Source: Microbacterium capsulatum (lineage in GTDB: Bacteria; Actinomycetota; Actinomycetes; Actinomycetales; Microbacteriaceae). Taken from it: a DNA stretch of 64,000 nucleotides. A model generated the notes under the pieces. That model saw only the letters and a program-made list of their open reading frames with translations. It made no database searches and was not told the origin of the DNA. The translations under genes and the position numbers were made by a program. Numbering within the stretch: the first letter of the stretch is position 1; every line of letters begins with the position of its first letter. Positions 31,625 to 40,608 of this stretch are shown here, one piece after another. Where the stretch lies: positions 62,001 through 126,000 of the forward strand of contig NZ_JAVFCB010000009.1 of assembly GCF_030865425.1 (NCBI RefSeq). The letters run 5' to 3'.

Positions 31625-33342
31625 CCCCGCACCGGCGACGAGCTGCGTCCGTCGGTGCGGCGCAGCTCCACGAGGATGCAGGTCTGGCCGCCGGTCTGCG
31701 CCGCCACGGTGACCGCGGTCGCGTCGACGAGCCTGGCCGGTCCGTCGCCGCTCAGCCTCACCTCGGTGACGGTGAACCGGTCGCCGGACTGCGGCTTCGG
31801 GTTCGTCCAGGTGAAGTGCACGCCGCCCGCGCCGTCCGGGGCGCCGGCGATGTCTTTCGGGGTCGGCACGATGTCGGCGAGCGGATCCTGCGGCTCGGAC
31901 GTGACGGTTGGGCTGGACAGCGGCTTCGGCGGGTTCGCGTTCAGCAGGTCGACCGTCACGATCGACCCGCCGATCAGCACGACCGCGGCGGCCGCGGCGA
32001 CGAGGCCCCAGAGCAGGCCCCGGCGGGAGCCGGGCGGTTCTGCAGCGGTGAGGGCGGCGGGATCGGCCGCGGTGCCGGGCTCCGGCGCGGCCGGCGCCGG
32101 CGGCGACGGCGGTTCGGCCGGGGCGCCGGGCCGGCGGGAGAGGCTCGTGGCGGACAGCGTGTGGCCGGTGGGGGCGTGGCCGGCGGGCTCCGGATCCAGC
32201 ACCTGCGGCGGGCGCACCCGGGTCGGGTCGTCGTCGTCCGGGAGCGCGGGGGCGGTGGGGCGGACCACGGTCGCATCGGCGGCGTCGTGATCCTCGGCCG
32301 GTGCGGCGGGGGCGGGCCGGTCGAAGCGCGGGCCCGGGGCGGCCGGGGCCGCCGGCGGCAGCAGCGGGCTCGTCGTCGCGGAGGGCCGCGTCGCGGTGTG
32401 GCTCGGGTCGATGCTGATGACCTCGCGCACCCGGGTCAGACCGTCGTCGTCCTCCTCCGGCTCGGGCTCGAGCTGGTGGTCGTCGACGATGTCGATCGGC
32501 GTCACCGAGTGCGACAGCTCGATCTGGATCTTCTGCAGCGCCCGGGCGAAGGCCACCGCGCTCGGGAACCGGTCGGCCGGGTTCTTCGCCATGCCGCGCT
32601 CGAGGGCGCGGGTCAGGCTCTCCGGCGCGTCCGCGCGGCCGAGCGGCGGCAGCGGCTCGGCCTCGATCCGGCTGATCAGATCAGCCCCGCTGTTGCGCTG
32701 GCCGGGCTTCTCGAACGGGCTCCGCCCGGTGAGCAGCGTGGAGATCGTGGCGGCGAGCGCGTACACGTCGCTGCGGACCCCGCCCTGGGGCGGGTCGCCG
32801 AAGGACTCCGGCGGGGACCACGGGATCGACATGCCCGCCGCCTCGCTCACCGCGCCCGTGGTCGAGGCGATGCCGAAGTCGGTCAGGGCAGGACGGTTGT
32901 ACGCCGTGACCAGGATGTTCGCGGGCTTGATGTCGCGGTGCAGCACCCCGGCGCGGTGCGCGGTCTCGACGGCGCCCGCGACCTGCACGCCGACCCGGAG
33001 CGCCTCGGCGACGCTGAACGGCTCCTTGCGGGAGCGCTGCTGCAGGTTCGGACGCGGGCAGTACTCCATCACCAGATACGGGCGGCCGTCTTCGGCGACG
33101 CCGGTCTGGTAGATCGTGACGATCGCGGGGTGCGTGGACAGCATCGCCATGACGTTCGCCTCGTCGGCGAACTCCTGGGCGGCGCCGGACGCGAGCCGGT
33201 CGGCGAGCAGCACCTTGACCGCGACCCGGCGGCGCGGCATCTGCTGCTCGTACAGGAACACGTCGGCGAAGCCGCCGGTGCCGAGCGGCTCGATGTAGTC
33301 GAACCCGTCGAGCCGGGGCGGCGGGGACGGCGGGCGGCTCAC
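31612..33342 (-). CDS. PknB-type transmembrane Ser/Thr protein kinase
   Basis: 576-residue kinase. Kinase domain residues 13-270: Gly-rich loop GTGGFADVF, Lys43 in VAVKVL, HRDIKPANIL with Asp137, DFG at 155-157, and APE-like SPPESFG. A Pro/Ala-rich linker with acidic stretches follows (residues about 285-420), then a TM segment (LWGLVAAAAAVVLIGGSIV) and a ~130-residue extracellular domain resembling FN3 (GGVHFTWTNPKPQSGDRFTVTEVRLSG). It starts at GTG 33342, overlapping the FHA gene stop by GTGA. It is in one operon with its probable phosphatase and three FHA proteins, which are candidate substrates or readers. Confidence 0.94.
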   Translation of the reverse strand: MSRPPSPPPRLDGFDYIEPLGTGGFADVFLYEQQMPRRRVAVKVLLADRLASGAAQEFADEANVMAMLSTHPAIVTIYQTGVAEDGRPYLVMEYCPRPNLQQRSRKEPFSVAEALRVGVQVAGAVETAHRAGVLHRDIKPANILVTAYNRPALTDFGIASTTGAVSEAAGMSIPWSPPESFGDPPQGGVRSDVYALAATISTLLTGRSPFEKPGQRNSGADLISRIEAEPLPPLGRADAPESLTRALERGMAKNPADRFPSAVAFARALQKIQIELSHSVTPIDIVDDHQLEPEPEEDDDGLTRVREVISIDPSHTATRPSATTSPLLPPAAPAAPGPRFDRPAPAAPAEDHDAADATVVRPTAPALPDDDDPTRVRPPQVLDPEPAGHAPTGHTLSATSLSRRPGAPAEPPSPPAPAAPEPGTAADPAALTAAEPPGSRRGLLWGLVAAAAAVVLIGGSIVTVDLLNANPPKPLSSPTVTSEPQDPLADIVPTPKDIAGAPDGAGGVHFTWTNPKPQSGDRFTVTEVRLSGDGPARLVDATAVTVAAQTGGQTCILVELRRTDGRSSSPVRGCTP

Positions 33343-34748
33343 GGCAGATCCTCGAAGCCGACGGTGACCCCGTCGCCGAGATCGATCACGTCCCCGGTGA
33401 CGACGACGGTCTGCTCGCCGGGGTGCAGGCGGACGGGATCTTTCCCCGGGCGCAGCAGTGTGGATCCGTTCGTGGTGTGCAGGTCGAGGACCACGACGGA
33501 GTCGGGTTCGGGCCGGATCTCGAGGTGGCTGCGCGAGATGTCCTGCTGCGGGCTGTCGACCGCGACGAGGTGCGGCAGCGTCGCGCCGGTCGAGCGGGTC
33601 GCACGCGGGCGGCGGCCGATCACGACGGTGCGGTCGAGCGCGATCACCTGGCCGGTGGACATGCGGATCCGCGGGCCGGCGGCCGGGACGACGGGGCCGG
33701 GTGCGCCGAAGCCGGGGACGGCGGAAACCGGCCCCGGACGGATCGGGTCGGGCAGGGCGGATCCGGCGGCCGCGCCCTCGGCGGCCTCGCGCAGGGCACG
33801 CGCCTGGGCGAGCGAGACCGTCGCGCCGTCGTGATCGCCGTCGTCTACGGCGTACACCTCGTCGGCCGGGTCGTCGAGGCTGCCGACCGGGCGCAGATCG
33901 AGGGTGTGCCCGCCGAGCGGCGGGGCGATCGTGTCGGCGGGCGGCAGGATCGTGTCGGCGGGCGGGGTCATCGCGGCGACCGAGAGGACCGTGTCGCCGG
34001 CGTCGTCGAGGTCTTCAGGCGAGGCCGGCGCCTCGTCGCTTACGGCGGAGTCGGTCGCCGAGCCTGTCGAAGCGTCCTCCCGTTCGGGCGACGTCCCTTC
34101 GACAGGCTCAGGGACCGGGACAGGCTCGGGGACCGGGGCGGGGCCCTCCTCCGGCGACGTCCCTTCGACGGGCTCGGGGACCGGGGTGGAGTCGTCCGCG
34201 AGAAGCGCTCCGAAGTCGGTCGCTGAGCTTGTCGAAGCGTCCTCGCGTTCGGGCGACGTCCCTTCGACAGGCTCAGGGACCGGGACGGGGGACGGCTCGG
34301 GGACCAGAGGCGGGGCGCCGAAGGCGGCGCGGGAGGCGCGGACGATGCCGGCCACGATCGGCAGGGCGACGGCATCCCCGCGGTCCTCGACGACGATCTC
34401 CGCACCGATCACGCCGGGCACGAAGCGCTCGCTCCACGTGGTGACCTCGGCGCCGGAGATCTCCTGCACGCCGGCCGCCGTGACGACCTGCGCACTGACC
34501 CGGCCGCGCACCGCGACCCGGGCGTCCTCGCCCTCGCGCACGATCGCCGCGAACGGCGGGATCGCCGCGAACGAGCCGCCGCCCGCCGCGGAGAGCGCGT
34601 CCACGATGTCGGCGAACGCGGTGTCGTCGGATCCGATCCGCTCCCACAGCCCGTCGACGAGCGTGGACGACGCGTCCGGCGGCAGTGCGACCACGGCCTG
34701 CGGGCCGATCAGCAGATACCAGGATCCTGCGCGGTACACGGTGTTCAT
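33339..34748 (-). CDS. FHA domain protein with repeat-derived linker
   Basis: 469-residue protein. Residues 1-145 form a domain of unknown family (MNTVYRAGSWYLLIGP, AVVALPPDASSTLVDGLWERI). Residues 150-240 are a Pro/Glu/Ser/Thr-rich linker in which PEPVEGTSPE recurs three times plus a fourth partial copy; this peptide is the translation of palindromic DNA repeats. Residues 360-469 are an FHA domain (TVVIGRRPRATRS, SRSHLEIRPEPDSVVVLDLHTTNGS), with conserved Gly-Arg, Ser-x-x-His and Asn-Gly. No TM segment. It starts in TGATG overlap with the phosphatase stop. Likely an adaptor binding phospho-Thr targets of the operon kinase. Confidence 0.88.
   Translation of the reverse strand: MNTVYRAGSWYLLIGPQAVVALPPDASSTLVDGLWERIGSDDTAFADIVDALSAAGGGSFAAIPPFAAIVREGEDARVAVRGRVSAQVVTAAGVQEISGAEVTTWSERFVPGVIGAEIVVEDRGDAVALPIVAGIVRASRAAFGAPPLVPEPSPVPVPEPVEGTSPEREDASTSSATDFGALLADDSTPVPEPVEGTSPEEGPAPVPEPVPVPEPVEGTSPEREDASTGSATDSAVSDEAPASPEDLDDAGDTVLSVAAMTPPADTILPPADTIAPPLGGHTLDLRPVGSLDDPADEVYAVDDGDHDGATVSLAQARALREAAEGAAAGSALPDPIRPGPVSAVPGFGAPGPVVPAAGPRIRMSTGQVIALDRTVVIGRRPRATRSTGATLPHLVAVDSPQQDISRSHLEIRPEPDSVVVLDLHTTNGSTLLRPGKDPVRLHPGEQTVVVTGDVIDLGDGVTVGFEDLP
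34056..34282. repeat. PEPVEG palindromic repeats inside the FHA gene (5 copies)
   Basis: Copies of the core CCTTCGACAGGCTCAGG or its complement lie at about 34056-34076, 34093-34117, 34157-34183, 34217-34240 and 34256-34282. The inverted pairs at 34056-34117 and 34217-34282, with the same 16-nt spacing, are near-identical composite units. All keep the reading frame and give VPEPVEG (one strand) or TSSATD-like (other strand) peptides in the linker. Further copies occur at 36219-36319 and 40536-40597. Confidence 0.85.
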
Positions 34749-35575
34749 CAGCGCATCCCTCCCATGGCCTCGGCACGCGGTCGCGTGTCGGAATCGATGT
34801 CGTCCTCGTCGGCGCCGTCCGCGGATCCTGCTCCGCCGGGGCGTGTGGTCACGTGGGTGGCGTCCACGACGATCGCGGTCACGTTGTCGCGGCCGCCGTG
34901 CTCGAGCGCCCGGTCGACGAGCCGGACCGCGGCCGCCTGGGGGTCCTCGATGAGGACGAGCGTCTCGCGGATCTCCTCGTCGCCCACCTCGGAGCTGAGC
35001 CCGTCGGAGCAGACCAGGATCCGGTCGCCCGTCGTCGCGGGGATCATCCAGTAGTCGGCCTCGCCGGTGCTGCCCGCGCCGATCGCCCGCGTGATGATGT
35101 TGCGGCGGCGGTCGCGCTGGGCGTCCGCGGCGAGCAGCTCGCCCGCGTCGATGAGCTCCTGCACGACGGAGTGGTCGACCGAGATCTGCTCCAGAACCCC
35201 GCCCGCGAGCCGGTAGGTGCGGGAGTCGCCGATGTTCATCGCGAGCCAGTAGCCGACGCCGTCGACCTCGGCGACGGCGACACCGCTGAGGGTGGTGCCC
35301 GCGCTCGAGGTGCCCTCGCCGGCGATCGCGTCGACCGCGGCGCGCGCCCGGGCGAGCGCGAAGCTCACGTCGTCGATGCTCAGCGTGGGGCGTCCGAGCA
35401 GGACGGCGAACTCCTCGACGACCGTGGCGCTCGCGACGTCGCCGGCGCGGTGGCCGCCCATGCCGTCGGCGACGACGAACAGCGGCGCCTGCGCGAGGAG
35501 CGCGTCCTCGTTCAGCGTCCGCCGGAGGCCGGTGTGCGTCGCGGATCCGGTGCGCACGACGATGGGTGCGGTCAT
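34748..35575 (-). CDS. PP2C-type Ser/Thr protein phosphatase
   Basis: 275-residue PPM/PP2C phosphatase. Metal ligands are visible: Glu23-Asp24 in LNEDALLAQ, Asp37-Gly in VADGMGGHRAG, Asp in NIGDSRTYRL, Asp in LVCSDGLSSEV and Asp in GGRDNVTAIVVD. The ATG at 35575 overlaps the RDD-FHA stop (ATGA). It would reverse phosphorylation by the kinase encoded two genes downstream. The C-terminal 30 residues are acidic and disordered. Confidence 0.94.
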   Translation of the reverse strand: MTAPIVVRTGSATHTGLRRTLNEDALLAQAPLFVVADGMGGHRAGDVASATVVEEFAVLLGRPTLSIDDVSFALARARAAVDAIAGEGTSSAGTTLSGVAVAEVDGVGYWLAMNIGDSRTYRLAGGVLEQISVDHSVVQELIDAGELLAADAQRDRRRNIITRAIGAGSTGEADYWMIPATTGDRILVCSDGLSSEVGDEEIRETLVLIEDPQAAAVRLVDRALEHGGRDNVTAIVVDATHVTTRPGGAGSADGADEDDIDSDTRPRAEAMGGMR

Positions 35576-36792
35576 GCGTAGCCTCCGATGGTCACGATCC
35601 GGTCGCCGATCTCGATCGCGTCGCCGAGGCGGATCCGCACGCGCTCCCCGGCCGGGCAGGCGATGCGCACGCCGTCGCGCACGACGGTCGTGCCGTTCGT
35701 GGAGTGCCGGTCCATGACCCACCCGCCGGAGGCCTCGGCCCCGGCCTCGAAGTGCGTCTTGGACAGCGACAGGGTCTCGTCGCGGACGACGACGACCGCC
35801 GCGCCCGGCTCGGGAGCGGGATTGCGTCCGAACAGCGTGCGCCCGGAGACCGTGGCCCTGGCTCCGTCGTCCCAGACGAACAGCAGGCGGTGGCCGGGGA
35901 TGCTGATCCGGGTCTCCTCGAGGTCGTCGTCCTCCTCGGCGGGCCGGGCGACGGGCGCGGGATCCACGGCGGTCCACGCCGGGACGACGGACTCGGGGCC
36001 GGACGCGGGCGTCGGGGCAGGTGCCGGGACCGAGGGGCTGATCCCGGGGACGACCGTGATCATCGCGTTCTCGTCCTCGTGCGTGGTCTGTGCGGCGTGC
36101 GCGACCGCGGACAGCACCGTGGCGTCGTGCGGGTCGAACTCGTCGTCGAGGGCGATGACGGGCGCGTCGTAGGAGCCCGGGGCGGTCGGGAGGGTGTGGC
36201 CCGTGGGAGCGTACGAGGGCGCTTCGACGGGCCCAGGGACCGGGAGGGGCGAGGGCCCTTCGACAGGCTCAGGGACCGAGAGAGGGGAGAGCGAGGATCC
36301 TTCGACGGGCTCAGGGACCGGGAGGGCGGCGGCGGGGCGGGCGTCGAGCATGAGAGCGCCGGCGGCGCGGTCGTGCCACCCCTGGCTGCGGCCGGATCCG
36401 TCCATCAGCGGCGTGAAGCAGCCGACCACGATGGCCGTGCTCAGGCCGAACACGACGTTGCGCAGCAGCGCCCGGCCGAAGCCGAGCGGCGTCCCGGAGT
36501 CGGCGTGCACGAGCCGCAGCCTCAGCGCACGCATGCCGACGGATCCCCCCGCTCCCTGCAGGGCGCTGTAGACGAAGAACCAGGCGAGCGCGACGACGCT
36601 CGTCACGCCGAGCCCGAGCAGCGAGGCGCCGACCGCCGCCACGGCGCTGCCTGCAGACGCGGCGGTCGCCGTCGAGGCGATCCCGCCGACGAGGAGGATC
36701 GCCCACACGATCGCGGCGTCGATGACGTACGCGCCCACGCGGCGCGCGATCGGTGCGACCGGGAGCGCATCCGTTCCGGGGGACTGTGTCAT
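35572..36792 (-). CDS. RDD membrane protein with C-terminal FHA domain
   Basis: 406-residue protein. Residues 10-155 form an RDD domain with TM segments (RRVGAYVIDAAIVWAILLVGG, VVALAWFFVYSALQG, GSVGMRALRLRLVHADSG). Residues about 160-300 are a linker carrying three PEPVEG/PGPVEA repeats. Residues 305-400 are an FHA domain (RTLFGRNPAPEPGAAVV, LSKTHFEAGAEASGGWVMDRHSTNGT). It is a membrane-tethered phospho-Thr reader. A second RDD-FHA protein lies in the EccC block (57732-59126), so both blocks carry the same architecture. ATGA overlap with the transglutaminase-like gene. Confidence 0.9.
   Translation of the reverse strand: MTQSPGTDALPVAPIARRVGAYVIDAAIVWAILLVGGIASTATAASAGSAVAAVGASLLGLGVTSVVALAWFFVYSALQGAGGSVGMRALRLRLVHADSGTPLGFGRALLRNVVFGLSTAIVVGCFTPLMDGSGRSQGWHDRAAGALMLDARPAAALPVPEPVEGSSLSPLSVPEPVEGPSPLPVPGPVEAPSYAPTGHTLPTAPGSYDAPVIALDDEFDPHDATVLSAVAHAAQTTHEDENAMITVVPGISPSVPAPAPTPASGPESVVPAWTAVDPAPVARPAEEDDDLEETRISIPGHRLLFVWDDGARATVSGRTLFGRNPAPEPGAAVVVVRDETLSLSKTHFEAGAEASGGWVMDRHSTNGTTVVRDGVRIACPAGERVRIRLGDAIEIGDRIVTIGGYA
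36219..36319. repeat. PEPVEG palindromic repeats in the RDD-FHA gene (3 copies)
   Basis: GCTTCGACGGGCCCAGG (about 36219-36242), CCTTCGACAGGCTCAGG (36254-36277) and CCTTCGACGGGCTCAGG (36296-36319), all in the same orientation and frame, encode the linker peptides PGPVEA, PEPVEG and PEPVEG. Confidence 0.85.
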
Positions 36793-39242
36793 GGGGTCTC
36801 GCTCTCGGCTCGGGGGCCTTCGCCCCGGGCAGGGGTGCTCTCGATCGTGTCGGCTCCGCTCGAGCCGCCGCCAGGACGGCGCCGGATCCGCTCCGCCGCG
36901 GCCTCGCGCAGGCTCTGCACGCCCGACGATATCCGCGATCCGCCCAGCAGCGAGCGCAGGCTCAACCGGGCGAGCATGCGCTTGCGGAAGCCGGCGGACG
37001 CGCTCAGCCCGCCGACGATGTCGTCGACCTCGCGCCAGAACGCGTCCACGTCCTCGACGGTGGGCTCGGACGGGCCGAACACCTGGGCATCGGCGTGGCC
37101 GGCGAGCACGGTGACCGCGGGCACGGTCAGCGCGGCCGCGACGGTCTGCGCCTCCTCGGCCCTCGTCGCACCCGCCGGGATCCGCGCGCCGTAGTCGACG
37201 GCGCGGTCGGTGAGCTCGTCCCAGCCCCCGCTGATCCGGTCGGCGGTGAGCACGGCGGCGCGGCGCTTGCGCCGGCGCGCGGCCTTCCATGCGCCGATCG
37301 CGACGAAGGGCGAGGCCAGGATCGCGAGCACCAGCAGCACGCTGCCGCCGATCGCGAGCACGGCGCCGAGCACGCCGAGGAACGCGTTCGGGCCGTCCTG
37401 GCTGCCGCGCTGGTCGGGCACGGTCGGCGGGAGGTCGACCGGCTCCTGCGGCGGGGGCGGCGGCTGCAGCACCTGCGGCTTCGGCACGACCTTGGGCTTG
37501 GTGATCTGGTCCTGCGGGACCTTGTCCTTCGGCGGGGTCGGATCGAACGCCACCCAGCCGGCCTTCTCGAAGTTGACCTCGACCCAGGCGTGCAGGTCGT
37601 CGCCGTTGGCCGAGAAGCTGCCGCTCTTGTCCGGCTTGTCGGGGTAGAAGCCCATGACCACGCGCACGGGGATCCCGAGGTCGCGGCCGGCGAGCGCCAT
37701 CGCGACGGCGTACTGCTCGTCGTCGCCGATCATCTGCTCGCCGTTGAGGAGAGTCGCGATGCGCTCCTCGGTGTGCCCGGCGCGGGAGGGCGCCTCGCCC
37801 TGCAGACCGTGGCTGTAGTAGCCGCCGTCGGCGAAGTACTTCACGAGGGCGCGCACCTGCGCGATCGGCGTCTTCGCGTCCGCGACCGCCTCCGATGCGA
37901 TGTTCGTGAGCTTCTCCGGGCCATCCGCCTGCTTCGGCATGTCGACGTGACCGAACGCGAGCCCGTCCAGCTCCTTGTCGCTCCACGTCTTCGGGATCAC
38001 CGTGTCGACCGTGTACGTGTCGCCCTTGCCGACCTTGCGGGTGGAGACCGCGGTGCCGGTCGACTCGTTGTAGTAGGTGCTGCGGCGCAGCGCGTCGGCG
38101 TCGGATCCCGCGAACGCGATCCTGCTCACGTCGCCCGCGTCCGGCAGCCATACGCCCTTGTACGCGTCGATCGACACGGTGAGGGTGGCGTCGGCGCCGC
38201 GCGCATCGGCGGACATGTTGTCGCGGATCGGGCTGAACGCGCCGGAGGAGCCCACGCCCTTGTCCGACACGTCGTAGACGACGCCGTTGTAGGCGTCCAT
38301 CGTGCCGATCCGCACGCGGGCACCCGAGGGCAGGCCCTTCACGGTGAACAGGGTGTCCTGGCGGTGGTCCTTCACGTACCCGCGGTAGGACTGCAGCGGG
38401 CTCGCGTACTGGTGCACGTCGAACGGCGGCAGCACGACGTCGCGGAACACGTGCCGCGGCTCGGCGAGCGTGGTCGCGGTCGCGGCCCCCGTCCCGGCGA
38501 GGCCCGCGACGACGAGCACCGCGGCTCCCGCGACGATCCGGCGGCGGCGCATGTGGGACGCGCGGGACGGATCCGCCTGGCTCACCGAGACGGCCGCGTC
38601 GGCGCTGGAGCCCGTCCCGCGCAACGCCAGCCAGCCAACGGCGACGAGCGCGAACACGACGCCCTGGGCGATGGGGGCGGCGGGATCCGGCACGCCCATC
38701 GCGATCACGAGCATGAGGTGCGCGCTCGCGGGGATCAGCGCCCAGGCGACACGCCGCAGCCGCAGCGCGAGACCGGCGGAGAGCACGGACGCCGCGAGCG
38801 CGGACAGGAACGGGACGAGCCCGTAGCCGTCGCCGACGGCCACCGGGGCGACCGTGGTGAGCATGGCCTTCCAGCTCGTGATGGCACCCGAGGCCAGCGC
38901 GCCGACGGTGCTCCCGGTGGGGACGACCCCGAACAGCGTGGTCTGCGGCAGCGCGAGCGCACCGCCGCACAGGAAGTACGCGACGAGCGCGAGGCCCGCG
39001 GTGGGCAGGATCCCCCAGCCGCGCCAGGCGCAGAGCAGGGCGACGCCGAGCCCGAGGACGAGACCGCCGATCGCCCCGGGCAGGTAGGCGGGCCCGGCGA
39101 ACGAGGGCCACCAGCCGGCGATGCCGGCGCCGATCAGCAGGGCCACCGCGACGAGGTCGACGGCGACGCGGCGCGGCTTCAGCGGCACCCGCCAGGTCTT
39201 GGGCGTCTTCCGGGCCTTCTCGGCGGGAGCGGGGGCGGTCAT
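36789..39242 (-). CDS. Transglutaminase-fold membrane protein, catalytic Cys absent
   Basis: 817-residue protein of the TgpA/DUF3488 type. Residues 20-265 hold about eight TM segments, then an extracellular region with a transglutaminase core (about 465-570), a Pro-rich stalk, a TM at about 640-665 and a cytoplasmic tail of 150 residues. His551 (DDLHAWVEV) and Asp567 (VAFDPTPP) of the triad are present. At the Cys position the sequence is GDDEQYAVAMAL, with Asp508 where active relatives have Cys in GxCEQFA. It therefore probably binds or scaffolds envelope proteins rather than catalysing. DUF58 and MoxR genes follow the usual TgpA neighbourhood. ATGA overlaps on both sides. Confidence 0.88.
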   Translation of the reverse strand: MTAPAPAEKARKTPKTWRVPLKPRRVAVDLVAVALLIGAGIAGWWPSFAGPAYLPGAIGGLVLGLGVALLCAWRGWGILPTAGLALVAYFLCGGALALPQTTLFGVVPTGSTVGALASGAITSWKAMLTTVAPVAVGDGYGLVPFLSALAASVLSAGLALRLRRVAWALIPASAHLMLVIAMGVPDPAAPIAQGVVFALVAVGWLALRGTGSSADAAVSVSQADPSRASHMRRRRIVAGAAVLVVAGLAGTGAATATTLAEPRHVFRDVVLPPFDVHQYASPLQSYRGYVKDHRQDTLFTVKGLPSGARVRIGTMDAYNGVVYDVSDKGVGSSGAFSPIRDNMSADARGADATLTVSIDAYKGVWLPDAGDVSRIAFAGSDADALRRSTYYNESTGTAVSTRKVGKGDTYTVDTVIPKTWSDKELDGLAFGHVDMPKQADGPEKLTNIASEAVADAKTPIAQVRALVKYFADGGYYSHGLQGEAPSRAGHTEERIATLLNGEQMIGDDEQYAVAMALAGRDLGIPVRVVMGFYPDKPDKSGSFSANGDDLHAWVEVNFEKAGWVAFDPTPPKDKVPQDQITKPKVVPKPQVLQPPPPPQEPVDLPPTVPDQRGSQDGPNAFLGVLGAVLAIGGSVLLVLAILASPFVAIGAWKAARRRKRRAAVLTADRISGGWDELTDRAVDYGARIPAGATRAEEAQTVAAALTVPAVTVLAGHADAQVFGPSEPTVEDVDAFWREVDDIVGGLSASAGFRKRMLARLSLRSLLGGSRISSGVQSLREAAAERIRRRPGGGSSGADTIESTPARGEGPRAESETP

Positions 39243-40513
39243 GCGAGCACCTTCCCGAGGGCGAGCGGCAGCTGTTCGAGCGCTCCCACCGTGATGACGT
39301 CGGCCTCGCCGATCCGGCGCAGCGACGGGGCGGCGCCCAGGTCGGCGACGATCGTGAGCACCCGGGATCCGAACGGCAGCCGTGCGCACGCGGTGCGCAG
39401 CTCGTCGGGCGTCGTGCGGCTGCCGCAGACGAGCACGACCACGCTGGACAGCGGCATGTGCGCGGCGACGGTACCGGCGAGGGCCGACAGGCCGCGCCCC
39501 TTCGCGCGCCCCTCCTCGACGCCCGCGAGCGAGTCGAGCAGCTGCTTGCCGGTGCCGGACGGCAGGGCCCGACCCTGCACGCGCAGCTCGACGTGCTGCG
39601 AGTCGCGGATCGCGCGCAGCCCCACGGATCCGGCGAGCGAGATCGCCAGCTCGAACTCGTCGGGCTGGGCGTAGTCGGCGGCCGCGCGGCTCAGGCCGAT
39701 GACGAAGTGCGAGCGCCGGGTCTCCTCGTACTGGCGCACCATGAGCACGCCGGTGCGCGCCGAGGAGCGCCAGTGCACGCGGCGCAGGTCGTCACCGGGC
39801 TGGTACTCGTTGAGGGCGTGGAAGGAGACGTCGTCGCGGGAGAGGTCGGCGGCGGGCAGACCGTCGAGGTCGCGCAGGAAGCCGAGGGACTGACCGTCGA
39901 ACAGGATCGTGCGCGGGTGCACGAACAGGTCGATCGGCTCGTCGCGGCGGTGCGCGCGCTCGAAGAGACCGAGCGGATCGCCGCGCACGACGCTGACCGG
40001 GCCGACCGAGACCACACCGCGGCGGTGCGTGGGGATCGCGAAGAGCTCCTCCGCCTCCTCGCCGGGCGCGAGCCGCTTGATCCCGAACTCCCCGCGCCCT
40101 CCGCCCACGGGCAGCACGACGCGGGAGGGCAGGATCGCGCGCGTGCCGCGGTTCGCGAGCGTGAGAGCGCCGACCGCCCGCTCCCCCACGACGACCCGGG
40201 TGCGGGCGAGGTCGAGAGTGACGTCGTAGGCGGTGCGGCCGATGAGGAACAGCCCGCACAGCACGACCACGATCGCCAGCACGAGGGCGATCACCGCCGG
40301 CTCGATCCAGCCGAGCGGCAGGGCGACGAGCACGCAGACGGCCGCCGCGGCGAGCAGCACCCAGGCGAGAGGGCGCACCGCCGACGCGATCAGGCGCAGC
40401 CGGGCGCCGACGCGCGCGAGCACGAGGCCGGCGATGTCGCGCCAGCCCGCCTCGCGCCCGGAGGCGCGCGCGGGCGCGGCGCTCCGCGCCTCTGCCGTCG
40501 TGCTCGTGGTCAT
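39239..40513 (-). CDS. DUF58 (VWA-like) protein
   Basis: 424-residue protein. Two TM segments at about residues 43-85 are followed by a beta-rich region and the DUF58 core (RTILFDGQSLGFLRDLDGLP, DDVSFHALNEYQPGDDLRRVHWRSSARTGVLMVRQYEE). The RxxHWxxSAR motif is the family hallmark. In many bacteria DUF58, MoxR and TgpA proteins form a membrane-associated chaperone set. The ATG at 40513 is followed upstream by an intergenic palindrome pair. Confidence 0.92.
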   Translation of the reverse strand: MTTSTTAEARSAAPARASGREAGWRDIAGLVLARVGARLRLIASAVRPLAWVLLAAAAVCVLVALPLGWIEPAVIALVLAIVVVLCGLFLIGRTAYDVTLDLARTRVVVGERAVGALTLANRGTRAILPSRVVLPVGGGRGEFGIKRLAPGEEAEELFAIPTHRRGVVSVGPVSVVRGDPLGLFERAHRRDEPIDLFVHPRTILFDGQSLGFLRDLDGLPAADLSRDDVSFHALNEYQPGDDLRRVHWRSSARTGVLMVRQYEETRRSHFVIGLSRAAADYAQPDEFELAISLAGSVGLRAIRDSQHVELRVQGRALPSGTGKQLLDSLAGVEEGRAKGRGLSALAGTVAAHMPLSSVVVLVCGSRTTPDELRTACARLPFGSRVLTIVADLGAAPSLRRIGEADVITVGALEQLPLALGKVLA

Positions 40514-40535
40514 GCGCGTGCTCTCTGTGTCGGTC

Positions 40536-40597
40536 GGTCCCTGAGCCTGTCGAAGGGACCTGGGTTGGTGGGTGGCCCTACGACAAGCTCAGGGACC
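40536..40597. repeat. Inverted pair of PEPVEG palindromic repeats, intergenic
   Basis: CCCTGAGCCTGTCGAAGGG (within 40536-40560) and the inverted, more diverged CCTACGACAAGCTCAGG (within 40574-40597) flank a 13-nt spacer between the MoxR and DUF58 genes. This is the ancestral-looking non-coding form of the element found in frame in two FHA genes. Confidence 0.85.
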
Positions 40598-40608
40598 GGG
40601 GACGGGGA

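Noticed and set aside
34056..34282. CRISPR-like or tandem array from the repeated 60-bp units
   Set aside because: Copies are inverted pairs inside a coding frame with unequal spacing and no cas genes; they are palindromic element copies.
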